Source of the DNA: Deltaproteobacteria bacterium UBA6967
GTDB lineage: Bacteria > SAR324 > NAC60-12
Reading direction: 5' to 3'
Assembly: GCA_002450295.1 (NCBI GenBank)
Contig: DJYX01000006.1
Coordinates: 1 to 9,366, forward strand
DNA length: 9,366 nucleotides
A program made the translations under genes and the position numbers. Below, one piece after another: positions 1 to 6,703 of this stretch. How positions within the stretch are numbered: the stretch's first letter is position 1; each line of letters begins with the position of its first letter. The notes under the pieces were generated by a model. That model ran no database searches and was not told the origin of the DNA. It was given only the letters and a program-made list of their open reading frames with translations.

Positions 1-198
1 GATCTTCAACAAGGTCGATTTCCCGCAGCCCGAAGAACCTATGATGGAGACAAACTCACGTTGGTGAATCCTGAGATTCACGTCCTTGAGCGCGACGAGG
101 TTATTTCGGGGGTAGGTCTTCGAAAGTCTTTCGATCTCATAAACCGGCGGCGTTTGCTGAAACGCCGTTTCATTATTGTGGAGTTGAGCTTCTACCAT
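1..198 (-). CDS. ABC transporter ATP-binding protein (N-terminal part, runs off left edge)
   Basis: The 66 codons present encode the start of an ABC-type ATPase, the cytoplasmic subunit that powers a permease. After about 20 non-conserved residues comes a typical beta-strand opening (YEIERLSKTYP, about residues 20-30), then FVSIIGSSGCGKSTLL with the Walker A P-loop GSSGCGKST at about residues 54-62. This loop form is common in the SsuB/TauB/NrtD nitrate-sulfonate-taurine group, which pairs with NMT1/THI5-type binding proteins like the one encoded immediately upstream. The ATG lies 5 bp after the stop of that gene with no strong Shine-Dalgarno of its own, so translational coupling is likely. 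The Q-loop, signature motif and Walker B lie outside the window. The family is sure, the substrate unknown. Confidence 0.93.
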   Translation of the reverse strand, partial: MVEAQLHNNETAFQQTPPVYEIERLSKTYPRNNLVALKDVNLRIHQREFVSIIGSSGCGKSTLLKI

Positions 199-203
199 TA
201 GGT

Positions 204-1235
204 TCAGGCGTTCCAGCCTGAGACAAAATGATTAGTGTAGACCGCATATAGGTCAGTCATTGGAGCAGAAAGATCTCCAGCAGCTACAGCAGAATCATGA
301 ATTGCTTGCCAATGCTCAGGTGGTTGATAGCCAAATCCCTGGCCCATGTAAGCGCTTGTCGGAGTCATACGGCCGAGTACTCCATCGAACAAGGATGGTG
401 CGTAATCTTCCTCACCTTCCTGAGGATTTCCAGCGGCGCAGTGAGCCAGACATTTCTGCTTGTTTGCAGCAACAGAGGCAAAGCGCATCCCTCGAACCAT
501 CGCACGACCAAACTTTGGCGCAAGGTCGGGCATCGACTTCATTTGGCCTTCAAGCATGGCGATTCCATTGCCGAAGAAGCCCAGATACTCTTCAGGAGTA
601 ATCTCTTTCAACTTCAACCCACGAGCAGCCAAAATCGCTGCATCAGAGACTGCGCCTGCGTAGGAATTCACTTCGTCACGGAGGAAGGCTACTGCAGCTG
701 TTCCTCCATCTCCGACGGGCAGGTAGGTGAAGTCACTACCGGACTTCATGCCAAGATCTGCCATGATTGCACTCGTGAAAGAAACTTCGGCTCCATCAGC
801 AGTACCAACTCCAATTACGGTACCTTTTAAATCAGCAGGCTTGTTGTAGCCACTGTCTGCTTTGACCAACAGACCAAAGACTGATTTCGCGTAGAGGTTG
901 TAGAGGAATTTCACATCCACACCTCGTACACGTGCTCCAAGAGTTGGTCCCGGTCCCGGTGCCCCAATATGAGCTTGCCCAGCTGACATCGCTTGCAGCA
1001 CTTGTGATGATCCGTCAACTGCCTCCAAGGTGGGGTTCAACCCTTCATCTGAGAAAAATCCCTCCCCAACTGCAACCCAGTAGGGCATCCAAGTCAGTGC
1101 GGATGGATTTGGAACTGCGAAGGTGATGGCTTGTTGGGCTCTAACGATACCTGGTGCCCCCATCAGAGCCAGGGCTGCTCCACCCAGAGCCAATTTGCCG
1201 AAACTTCGTCGCGTCATTGCGTTTTGCGTCTTCAT
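204..1235 (-). CDS. ABC transporter periplasmic substrate-binding protein, NMT1/THI5/SsuA type, Tat-exported
   Basis: A 343-residue periplasmic binding protein. I chose the ATG at 1235 rather than the upstream start at 1265 because GGAGA stands 8 nt before it and because the N-terminus then forms a clean Tat signal: TRRSFGK at residues 8-14, a hydrophobic stretch (LALGGAALALMGAPGI) and a likely cut after VRA at residue 33. The mature part carries the usual NMT1-like landmarks: PYWVAVGEGFFSDEGL, an alternating domain with QAMSAGQAHIG, and ADLKGTVIGVGTADG. This family binds small organic ligands such as alkanesulfonates, taurine, hydroxymethylpyrimidine/thiamine precursors, riboflavin and other pyrimidine-like compounds. 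The ATPase follows directly, and the permease is presumably off the left edge. Proximity to uracil-catabolism genes suggests a pyrimidine or related ligand, but the sequence alone does not prove it. Confidence 0.92.
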   Translation of the reverse strand: MKTQNAMTRRSFGKLALGGAALALMGAPGIVRAQQAITFAVPNPSALTWMPYWVAVGEGFFSDEGLNPTLEAVDGSSQVLQAMSAGQAHIGAPGPGPTLGARVRGVDVKFLYNLYAKSVFGLLVKADSGYNKPADLKGTVIGVGTADGAEVSFTSAIMADLGMKSGSDFTYLPVGDGGTAAVAFLRDEVNSYAGAVSDAAILAARGLKLKEITPEEYLGFFGNGIAMLEGQMKSMPDLAPKFGRAMVRGMRFASVAANKQKCLAHCAAGNPQEGEEDYAPSLFDGVLGRMTPTSAYMGQGFGYQPPEHWQAIHDSAVAAGDLSAPMTDLYAVYTNHFVSGWNA

Positions 1236-1309
1236 GGTGTCTTCTCCCGATAAAATTGAGATCACAAACGCTTCGATAATTTGCGCTAAACTATCAAGCG
1301 GAGGTGAAG

Positions 1310-1334
1310 AATATACGATTTATTTGATTTGCAC
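1310..1334 (-). promoter_or_regulatory. candidate promoter for the binding-protein/ATPase genes
   Basis: Read on the minus strand, TATATT (1310-1315, five of six matches to a sigma-70 -10 box) lies about 75 bp before the binding-protein ATG. The only -35-like element is TTGTGC, 15 bp upstream of it, which is a poor match and slightly too close. The placement is sensible, but the element is weak. Confidence 0.25.
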
Positions 1335-1338
1335 AAAT
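1327..1338. promoter_or_regulatory. short palindrome between divergent genes, possible operator
   Basis: ATTTG and CAAAT form 5-bp inverted arms around a CA spacer, located in the AT-rich divergent region between the transporter genes and the FAH-fold hydrolase gene. It overlaps the weak promoter candidate on the minus strand. The position is where a shared operator would sit. The arms are short and AT-rich, so chance is possible. Confidence 0.22.
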
Positions 1339-1466
1339 ATTATATAAATCTAACTAAAAATTAATTTTATATCTTGTAATGAATTGTTGTTCGGGAAATT
1401 CTCAGCAATCCATGTTTGGATTTTCTTCGTCTTTTGCTTTTTCATTTACCACCAAAGAGAAATTTC

Positions 1467-2165
1467 ATGGTCAATTTTGCCGTAACTCCTCCAACTGATA
1501 GCTATCTGGACATTCAGGGTTCAGATGAAAAATTCCCAGTCCGTCGAATCTATTGCATTGGCAAAAACTATGTGGCGCATATCATCGAGATGAATGCTGA
1601 TCAAAGAGATCCACCGGTAATCTTTATGAAGCCTAGAGATGCGGTTGTGAGGAATGGAGGAGAGATCCCGTATCCTGTCTTCACTGAAAACTTCCACTAT
1701 GAGTGCGAGCTTGTTGTGGCAATGGGTTCAGGGGGATACAACATCCCATTGGCTGAGGCGAATCGGCACATCTTCGGTTATGCTGTCGGTCTGGACATGA
1801 CTCGAAGAGACCATCAACTGGGAGTGATCGAAAAAGGGCTACCCTGGGAGATTACCAAAGGATTTGACCATTCAGCCCCGATTGGACCAATTTCTACCGT
1901 CAAAGAAATCGGCATCATGACGAAAGGTCATGTGAAGTTGAAATTAAACGGAGAGGTTAAACAGGATGCTGACATTTCTCTTCAGATTTGGAAAATTGAT
2001 GAAATCATCTCCAAAATTTCCCAACAACACCGACTGATGCCTGGAGACATCATCATGACAGGGACTCCTGCCGGAGTAGGAGCAGTGGTTCAGGGGGATG
2101 TTTTGGATTGTTCTGTAGATGGGCTAGAGCCAATGCAGGTGAAAATTGGAGATCAAGCGAAATAA
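1467..2165 (+). CDS. Fumarylacetoacetate hydrolase family protein (fumarylpyruvate-hydrolase-like)
   Basis: A 232-residue FAH-fold enzyme; this family is cytoplasmic, metal-dependent and cleaves C-C bonds in, or decarboxylates, beta-dicarbonyl acids. The ATG at 1467 is preferred over the one at 1416 because the first 17 residues of the longer form look like translated leader; AGAGA precedes it. Visible hallmarks are GKNYVAH (32-38) with the H38/E41 pair that corresponds to the catalytic His-Glu dyad of FAHD1-type members, PPVIFMKP (49-56), metal ligands E79 and E81 in HYECEL, D110 in GLDMTRRD, PWEITKGFDHSAPIGP (126-141), and the closing GTPAGVG (199-205). Overall it most resembles fumarylpyruvate/acylpyruvate hydrolases such as NagK. 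It is followed after 46 bp by an oxidoreductase gene, likely the same transcript. The physiological substrate in this cluster is unknown. Confidence 0.9.
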   Translation: MVNFAVTPPTDSYLDIQGSDEKFPVRRIYCIGKNYVAHIIEMNADQRDPPVIFMKPRDAVVRNGGEIPYPVFTENFHYECELVVAMGSGGYNIPLAEANRHIFGYAVGLDMTRRDHQLGVIEKGLPWEITKGFDHSAPIGPISTVKEIGIMTKGHVKLKLNGEVKQDADISLQIWKIDEIISKISQQHRLMPGDIIMTGTPAGVGAVVQGDVLDCSVDGLEPMQVKIGDQAK

Positions 2166-2211
2166 AGCAATCTGTTGAAACAAGATTGAACTTAATCAGA
2201 AAGGATAAAAA

Positions 2212-3078
2212 ATGAGCAAAATTGCAATTGTGGGGACCGGCAGAATGGGAACGGCCTTCGCTAAGCGTCTGCTCGAAACTGGCAACGAAGTTACTGTTTG
2301 GAATCGTTCCGCGAAAAGAACTGCTGCTGCTGCCGAGTCTGGTGCTCAGGTGGCCCAGGATCTCGCAGAGGTGGTTGATTGTGAGATGATTTTACTCTCA
2401 CTGACCGATGCAGAGGCTGTCAGTGGGGTGGTTCAGGACTTGATCGGTGCAGGCATTCAAGGCAGGCTCGTGATTGACCTATCAACTCTACTCCCGGAAG
2501 AAACTCGCTCCATTTCAGCAAAGTTGACGGAAGCTGGAGCAGAGTTCGTTGATTGCCCAGTTGGCGGAACAGTGGGTCCGGCCCTCAAAGGACAACTTTT
2601 AGGGATGGCAGGTGGAGCCGAAACATCTTTTGCTAAAGCCCAACCCATCCTTTCCCAACTTTGCAAGCGCGTGGAACACCTCGGACCTGCCGGTTCAGGA
2701 TCTCAAATGAAGCTAGCGGTCAACTTGCCACTAGCTATTTACTGGAACACTCTTGCGGAGGCGATGTCCCTGTTGAAGGGCAGCGGAATTTCAGCTGAAA
2801 CCGCAATCTCTCTGCTGACTGACAGCTCCGGTGGACCAAATGTGCTAAAGAACCGAGGACAAGTGGTGATCGACACATTAAATGGAACCGACCAGCCAGG
2901 AACCTTTGATCTTGCTGGGCTATTGAAAGATCTGGATTTGTCTTTGAAACAAGCAGAAGTCGTCGGATCTAAGTTGCCAATTGCCCAAGTTTCTGGGGAG
3001 AATTATCGGAAAGCAATTGCAGACGGACTCTCCAATTTTGACGGATCTAGCCTGACCCGTCATTTGTTGAGTGATTAA
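2212..3078 (+). CDS. NAD(P)-dependent beta-hydroxyacid dehydrogenase family oxidoreductase
   Basis: A 288-residue enzyme of the 3-hydroxyisobutyrate dehydrogenase/glyoxylate-succinic semialdehyde reductase family, with AGAAAGGA ahead of the ATG. The Rossmann motif GTGRMG occupies residues 8-13, and VWNRS (29-33) puts Asn-Arg at the end of strand 2, as in NADPH-preferring members. The substrate motif is DCPVGGT (114-120): the Ser found in the classical DAPVSGG is Gly here. The catalytic lysine is K167 in GSGSQMKLAVN, with the partner N171. Length and the all-helical C-terminal half fit the family. Such enzymes interconvert 3-hydroxyacids and semialdehydes, so a malonate-semialdehyde/3-hydroxypropionate or related role is possible beside uracil-catabolism genes, but this is inferred from context. 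Same-strand partner of the preceding FAH-fold hydrolase. Confidence 0.9.
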   Translation: MSKIAIVGTGRMGTAFAKRLLETGNEVTVWNRSAKRTAAAAESGAQVAQDLAEVVDCEMILLSLTDAEAVSGVVQDLIGAGIQGRLVIDLSTLLPEETRSISAKLTEAGAEFVDCPVGGTVGPALKGQLLGMAGGAETSFAKAQPILSQLCKRVEHLGPAGSGSQMKLAVNLPLAIYWNTLAEAMSLLKGSGISAETAISLLTDSSGGPNVLKNRGQVVIDTLNGTDQPGTFDLAGLLKDLDLSLKQAEVVGSKLPIAQVSGENYRKAIADGLSNFDGSSLTRHLLSD

Positions 3079-3113
3079 CTGAAGAGCAAATATTTCTTAA
3101 TCTATAAAATGGG

Positions 3114-3153
3114 TGAGGCTAACTTTCTCTCGAACTCTCAAATTTTAGCCTCA
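3114..3153. terminator. hairpin between convergent genes, possible bidirectional terminator
   Basis: TGAGGCTAA (3114-3122) and TTAGCCTCA (3145-3153) form perfect 9-bp inverted arms around a 22-nt loop, in the 166 bp separating the convergent oxidoreductase and upp genes. The location is right for termination of both. The loop is long and there is no good T-run on the plus strand; on the minus strand CCCATTTTAT follows. It is therefore an imperfect terminator at best. Confidence 0.4.
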
Positions 3154-3244
3154 AACTCGACTTATATCCGTAGACGCGTACACTGATTACATGTTTTATC
3201 TACTACGCACTCAGGAAATTATATCTTATTTTGACACTTCAGGG

Positions 3245-3877
3245 TCATTTAGTCCCAAAAATTCGATCTCCTGCATCACCTAGTCCGGGTAAAATGTAGG
3301 CGTGATCGTTCAACTTTTCATCCACTGCTGCGGTATAAATTGGGACGTCTGGATGTTCACTGTGGAAATATCCAATACCCTCCGGTGCAGCTAGCAGCGA
3401 GACAAACCGGATATTAGAGGCCCCATTTTCCTTCAAACGAGAAACTGCTGCTGCTGAAGAATGACCTGTTGCCAACATGGGATCCAGGGCAATAACCAAG
3501 CGCTGATCAATCATCTCCGGCAATTTCAGATAGTACTCCACTGCCGCCAAGGTCACCGGATCACGATAAAGCCCAATATGTCCAACCCTGGCTGAGGGAA
3601 TTAACTCCAAGAAACCATCCAACAAGCCGATTCCTGCCCGTAAGATTGGGACTAAACACAGCTTTTTCCCCTCAAGAAAAGGAGCCTGCATTTTTTGTAA
3701 TGGAGTCTCAATTTCTTCGTATTCAAGCGGTAAATCTTGAGTGACTTCATAAGCTAGAAGTAGTCCCACCTCTCGTGCCAAGACACGAAAACTTCTAGTT
3801 GAGGTGCCCTTTTTTCTCATCAGCGAAAGCTTATGCTGCACCAGTGGGTGTTTAATTTCTTTAAGGACCTTATTCAT
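3245..3877 (-). CDS. upp: Uracil phosphoribosyltransferase
   Basis: A 210-residue cytoplasmic enzyme that joins uracil to PRPP, giving UMP and pyrophosphate. Diagnostic segments are [14 protein letters not shown] (75-88), the PRPP-binding loop [11 protein letters not shown] (131-141) and the uracil-binding C-terminus [10 protein letters not shown] (200-209); length matches the 208-residue E. coli enzyme. GAGG stands 5 nt before the ATG. In the PRPP loop His139 occupies the place of the second Gly of the more usual TGGS. It is the last gene of a minus-strand trio, 21 bp after the DUF1688 gene. In most bacteria upp serves salvage. Linked to URC1- and URC4-like genes it more likely supplies UMP for uracil degradation, matching FUR1/URC6 in yeast and urg2 in fission yeast. 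Confidence 0.97.
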   Translation of the reverse strand: MNKVLKEIKHPLVQHKLSLMRKKGTSTRSFRVLAREVGLLLAYEVTQDLPLEYEEIETPLQKMQAPFLEGKKLCLVPILRAGIGLLDGFLELIPSARVGHIGLYRDPVTLAAVEYYLKLPEMIDQRLVIALDPMLATGHSSAAAVSRLKENGASNIRFVSLLAAPEGIGYFHSEHPDVPIYTAAVDEKLNDHAYILPGLGDAGDRIFGTK

Positions 3878-3898
3878 GGAAACCTCGATCAGAAAATT

Positions 3899-5116
3899 TC
3901 AAAATACAGTGCCATCACTCTCCACACGGAGGGGTGGTGCTCCATCTGGGCGACGTTCATAAGCGAGCTTGCGGCCAGTGCTCCAAGTACCTCCTTGTAA
4001 GATTTGGGGTAAGGGAAGTTCTTCTCTTGTAAGCCGTAATTTCTCCCTAAGTTGTTCTGCTAATCGATCCAACAAGATGACCGTCAATGCTCGCCATTCA
4101 ACGATAAGTTCTGAGGAGACAGGATGTAAAGCATCGATTTCGTCAGGCTTCTTTAGCTCCAGAATACCTGTGTCGAAGAAAAGACCACCATTTCGGTATT
4201 CAGGAAGTCCTGTCAATAGGTCAATGTCTTGGACTTGATAACCAGCTTCTTCCAGTGGTTCTAATAACGAATAAGCCAACCACTGTGTAAGCTTGTGAAA
4301 AGGAACCAGTTCAGTAGTAATTTCAGAATCTGCTAATAAATGATGACGCCAGACATCACCCAAGTTACGACCACCCAGGGTCAAACGTGGGGGCCAGACA
4401 TTCCGCAGCAGCTTTTGCAAAGTTCCTAGCAAGCGATCCACTTTAAGAACTCTATCTTCGCCGATTGAAATTTTATCAAGGATATTCGCTATTCTTGGGT
4501 TTGGCTCTTGGTCCGTTCCAAGAAAACTAAGGAGTTGCTCACCTAATCTTCTTAGTAGAGCAGCCCTTTCTTCCAACCCAACAAGTGGATTTGCCGCTGA
4601 GAATTGAAATCCTTTAGCCAACTGCTCAACACCAAACTTTCGAAGACTCTCCGCATCAGCTTTCAATGGATCATTAGGATCACTCGAGAAAGTTCCCTTA
4701 GAAAAGAGATATAAGCTCGCTAGGGCCAGACCTTCTGAGCGAGAATGGTTCTCTCCGGTGAGAGGATCTCGAAAGTGCCAGTTGGGCCCTGCCCCCGCAT
4801 CTAACAAGACACTAGTCACCGCCAAATCGATCTGAGCTAGCAGGAGTTCGCGATCATCCCGAATTTTTGACTTAAAGGGAGACCAGTGATTCGTCCCCCT
4901 GACATCAAAATGTTGCCATCGGCTATGAGGGGGGACATTCAGATCGGGGTAATTGGCTAATATTTCATCTTTAACCAATTCCACAGAGATCGGTAACCGA
5001 TCCTCCCTAATGCGAAAGTTGTCCAATCGGTCTTCTAGTCCGAGCAGATAAAGTTGATTACAACGTTGGCGGATTGTCTTTGGCGAGTTTAGGAACTCAA
5101 ACGGATCTAAGGTCAT
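3899..5116 (-). CDS. urc4: DUF1688 family protein, URC4/Urg3-like uracil catabolism protein
   Basis: A 405-residue soluble protein without signal peptide or membrane segment. I recognise it as DUF1688, the family of yeast Urc4 and fission-yeast Urg3, genetically required for growth on uracil by the URC route. Its biochemical reaction is not, to my knowledge, established. Conserved-looking blocks are HSRWQHF (64-70), LLDAGAGPNWHFRDP (104-118), SRSEGLALAS (125-134), WPPRLTLGGRNLGDVW (241-256), the VPFHKLTQWLAYSLLEPLE helix (271-289), LTGLPEYRNGGLFFDTGIL (301-319) and GTWSTGRKLAYERRPDGAPP near the C-terminus. Several charged and His residues in these blocks could form an active site. The gene starts 6 bp after the stop of the URC1-like gene with only a distant GGAG, which suggests translational coupling, and upp follows. 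Full length for the family. Confidence 0.93.
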   Translation of the reverse strand: MTLDPFEFLNSPKTIRQRCNQLYLLGLEDRLDNFRIREDRLPISVELVKDEILANYPDLNVPPHSRWQHFDVRGTNHWSPFKSKIRDDRELLLAQIDLAVTSVLLDAGAGPNWHFRDPLTGENHSRSEGLALASLYLFSKGTFSSDPNDPLKADAESLRKFGVEQLAKGFQFSAANPLVGLEERAALLRRLGEQLLSFLGTDQEPNPRIANILDKISIGEDRVLKVDRLLGTLQKLLRNVWPPRLTLGGRNLGDVWRHHLLADSEITTELVPFHKLTQWLAYSLLEPLEEAGYQVQDIDLLTGLPEYRNGGLFFDTGILELKKPDEIDALHPVSSELIVEWRALTVILLDRLAEQLREKLRLTREELPLPQILQGGTWSTGRKLAYERRPDGAPPLRVESDGTVF

Positions 5117-5122
5117 TTACGT

Positions 5123-6370
5123 TTAAAACTGCTCCAGATTTCGGCCCACCGTGCTTTTGAGAGCATCAGGATCCAGTGAGGCGTCAGTGAAGTAGCCTGC
5201 GGCTTTTTTGGCCTCCATCTCTACCTTTGCATCATCAGGAATTTGTTCATCAGGAATCGCCAGACGCTCCCCAACAGTAATCCCTTGAGAGACAATCGCG
5301 TCATATTTCATATTGCTCATGGAAACCAGAATGTCGATATGCTTGACACCTAACCAATTAAGCACATCCGGCATCAATTGTTGAAAGCGCATATCCTGAA
5401 CACCTGCCACACACTCCGTTCTTTCAAAATAGGTTTCCGCTCGGTCTCCACCCTTTTGACGCTTGCGCGCATTGTAAACCAAGAACTTAGTAACCTCTCC
5501 CAGTGCACGCCCCTCCTTGCGGAAGTATGCGATAATGCCAACCCCACCTTTTTGAGCATTTTCGACACACACCTCAATACCGTGAATCAAGTAGGGTCGA
5601 CACGTACAAATATCCGAACCGAATACGTCCGAACCGTTGCACTCATCATGAACACGGCAAGCAACTTTGCAATCTTTGTCTCCAATCTTAGAAACATCTC
5701 CCATGAAATAGACAGTGATTCCACCAATTGGAGGAAGAAAGACCTGCAAATCTGGACGAGTTACTAGTTCAGGGTACATTCCTCCTGTTTGCTCAAAGAG
5801 GTTTCGCCGAAGTTGCGATTCTGTAATCCCAAACCTTTCAGCAACCCCTGGTAGGTACCAGACTGGTTCGACAGCCATTTTGGTCACATTCACCTCTCCT
5901 GTTTCCAGTAACACTCTGCCATCAGGCTTCAGGCGCCCCTGTCGCATGGCGTCTTGCATTTCAATCAATTCTAACCTTGCCTTGGTCACAGCTATCGTAG
6001 GGCGGATATCCATTCCGTCCTTTAATTCCTCCGCGAAAACCTGACCAATCATGTGACCAAAGGGATCTAAAGAAACGATTTTTCCAGGTTCTCCCCACTG
6101 AGAGTGAGGACCAATTGGGACAATTGGTGCCGTATTTGTTAGGTCTGGGACATGGTCCGCATCAAGCTGTCCGGCAGCCACGGCAAGCGCACGATAAACC
6201 GCATAGGAGCCTGAATGAGTACCAATCACATTTCGCTTGGAGGGGTTTTTGACCGAACCAATGATAGGGCCTCGTTGCTTGGGGTCCGCCTGACCCCATT
6301 GAATCTGCGGCCCACGTTGATCAAGACGACCCGGATGTGAGGTCAACACAATGTGTTTCGGTTTTTCCAT
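5123..6370 (-). CDS. urc1: URC1-like GTP cyclohydrolase II family protein (uracil catabolism)
   Basis: Homologue of GTP cyclohydrolase II with a roughly 200-residue GTP_CH_N-type N-terminal domain instead of the DHBP synthase domain found in RibBA. Numbering from an upstream TTG start at 6433 (436 aa): zinc ligands C265, C276 and C278 (C-x10-C-x-C after RVHDE), FRKEGRALG (304-312, aligned with LRQEGRGIG of RibA) and DMR (347-349) for the catalytic Asp-x-Arg. The TNNPKK stretch of true GTP cyclohydrolases is replaced by SMSNMKY (371-377). Together with adjacent DUF1688 and upp this is the Urc1/Urg1 arrangement, where the enzyme is thought to open the pyrimidine ring of a uridine nucleotide by cyclohydrolase-like chemistry. 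I prefer the ATG at 6370 (415 aa), because the 21 preceding residues are Q/S-rich and look non-conserved. First gene of the operon. A riboflavin role is the main alternative. Confidence 0.92.
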   Translation of the reverse strand: MEKPKHIVLTSHPGRLDQRGPQIQWGQADPKQRGPIIGSVKNPSKRNVIGTHSGSYAVYRALAVAAGQLDADHVPDLTNTAPIVPIGPHSQWGEPGKIVSLDPFGHMIGQVFAEELKDGMDIRPTIAVTKARLELIEMQDAMRQGRLKPDGRVLLETGEVNVTKMAVEPVWYLPGVAERFGITESQLRRNLFEQTGGMYPELVTRPDLQVFLPPIGGITVYFMGDVSKIGDKDCKVACRVHDECNGSDVFGSDICTCRPYLIHGIEVCVENAQKGGVGIIAYFRKEGRALGEVTKFLVYNARKRQKGGDRAETYFERTECVAGVQDMRFQQLMPDVLNWLGVKHIDILVSMSNMKYDAIVSQGITVGERLAIPDEQIPDDAKVEMEAKKAAGYFTDASLDPDALKSTVGRNLEQF

Positions 6371-6495
6371 GACACTCTGCGAATGGATGGTTTGCAATGC
6401 TGAATTCTGTTGCTGTAGCTGCGGAGAGTTCAATAATTACCCATTACTTGCCAATCTCACCGAATCAACTATCTAATGTCGAACTCTACACAATC

Positions 6496-6524
6496 ATTAG
6501 AATCTGTTGCATCTGGATGCCCAA
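6496..6524 (-). promoter_or_regulatory. candidate sigma-70 promoter of the uracil-catabolism operon
   Basis: Read on the minus strand, TTGGGC (6519-6524) is followed by a 17-bp spacer and TCTAAT (6496-6501). The -10 matches five of six consensus bases; the -35 matches the first three. It lies about 65 bp before the TTG start and 125 bp before the preferred ATG of the cyclohydrolase-like gene. Spacing is ideal, so this is the best promoter candidate in the window, still unproven. Confidence 0.4.
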
Positions 6525-6563
6525 TTGACGCCAGGGGAACAGAAGAATTAGGCATAATAGACA

Positions 6564-6575
6564 CATGTTTACATG
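6564..6575. promoter_or_regulatory. palindrome CATGT-TT-ACATG, possible operator
   Basis: Perfect 5-bp inverted arms separated by TT lie between the divergent operon and dehydrogenase gene. The right arm overlaps a -35-like TTTACA (6568-6573) that is followed, after 18 bp, by a weak -10-like TACATA (6592-6597) reading toward the dehydrogenase gene. A regulator bound here could control that promoter. The evidence is the symmetry and position only. Confidence 0.3.
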
Positions 6576-6703
6576 GAAAGCAATCGAGGACTACATATCG
6601 CTCGAATTACTTTTATTTTCAGCTTGGTCATTTGAGGAATTCAAGCAAAACACCAATAACTCATTAGTTGGCGCAAAAATCACCTGATAGATTAAGGAAA
6701 AAT

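Larger units (their letters stand above)
6371..6703. other. divergent intergenic region between the uracil-catabolism operon and the dehydrogenase gene
   Basis: About 330 bp (270 bp if the upstream TTG start of the cyclohydrolase-like gene is used) separate the two divergent genes. I see no convincing gene in it. It contains a promoter candidate for the minus-strand operon, a weaker one for the plus-strand dehydrogenase and one short palindrome, each listed separately. The size and arrangement are typical of a shared control region. Confidence 0.6.

Noticed and set aside
297..830. 177-codon plus-strand open frame opposite the binding-protein gene
   Set aside because: It is antisense to a well-supported gene, its product is of no recognisable family, and no ribosome binding site precedes it.
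5378..5767. 129-codon plus-strand frame opposite the cyclohydrolase-like gene
   Set aside because: Shadow of a conserved coding sequence; composition and residue pattern are not protein-like.
5123..6433. Riboflavin biosynthesis assignment (ribA) for the cyclohydrolase II homologue
   Set aside because: The TNNPKK stretch is not conserved, the N-terminal domain is the GTP_CH_N type, and DUF1688 plus upp follow in the same operon. No other riboflavin gene is nearby. Not fully excluded.
6525..6558. TTGACG and CATAAT as a plus-strand promoter for the dehydrogenase gene
   Set aside because: The two boxes are individually good, but the 22-bp spacer is too long for a sigma-70 promoter.
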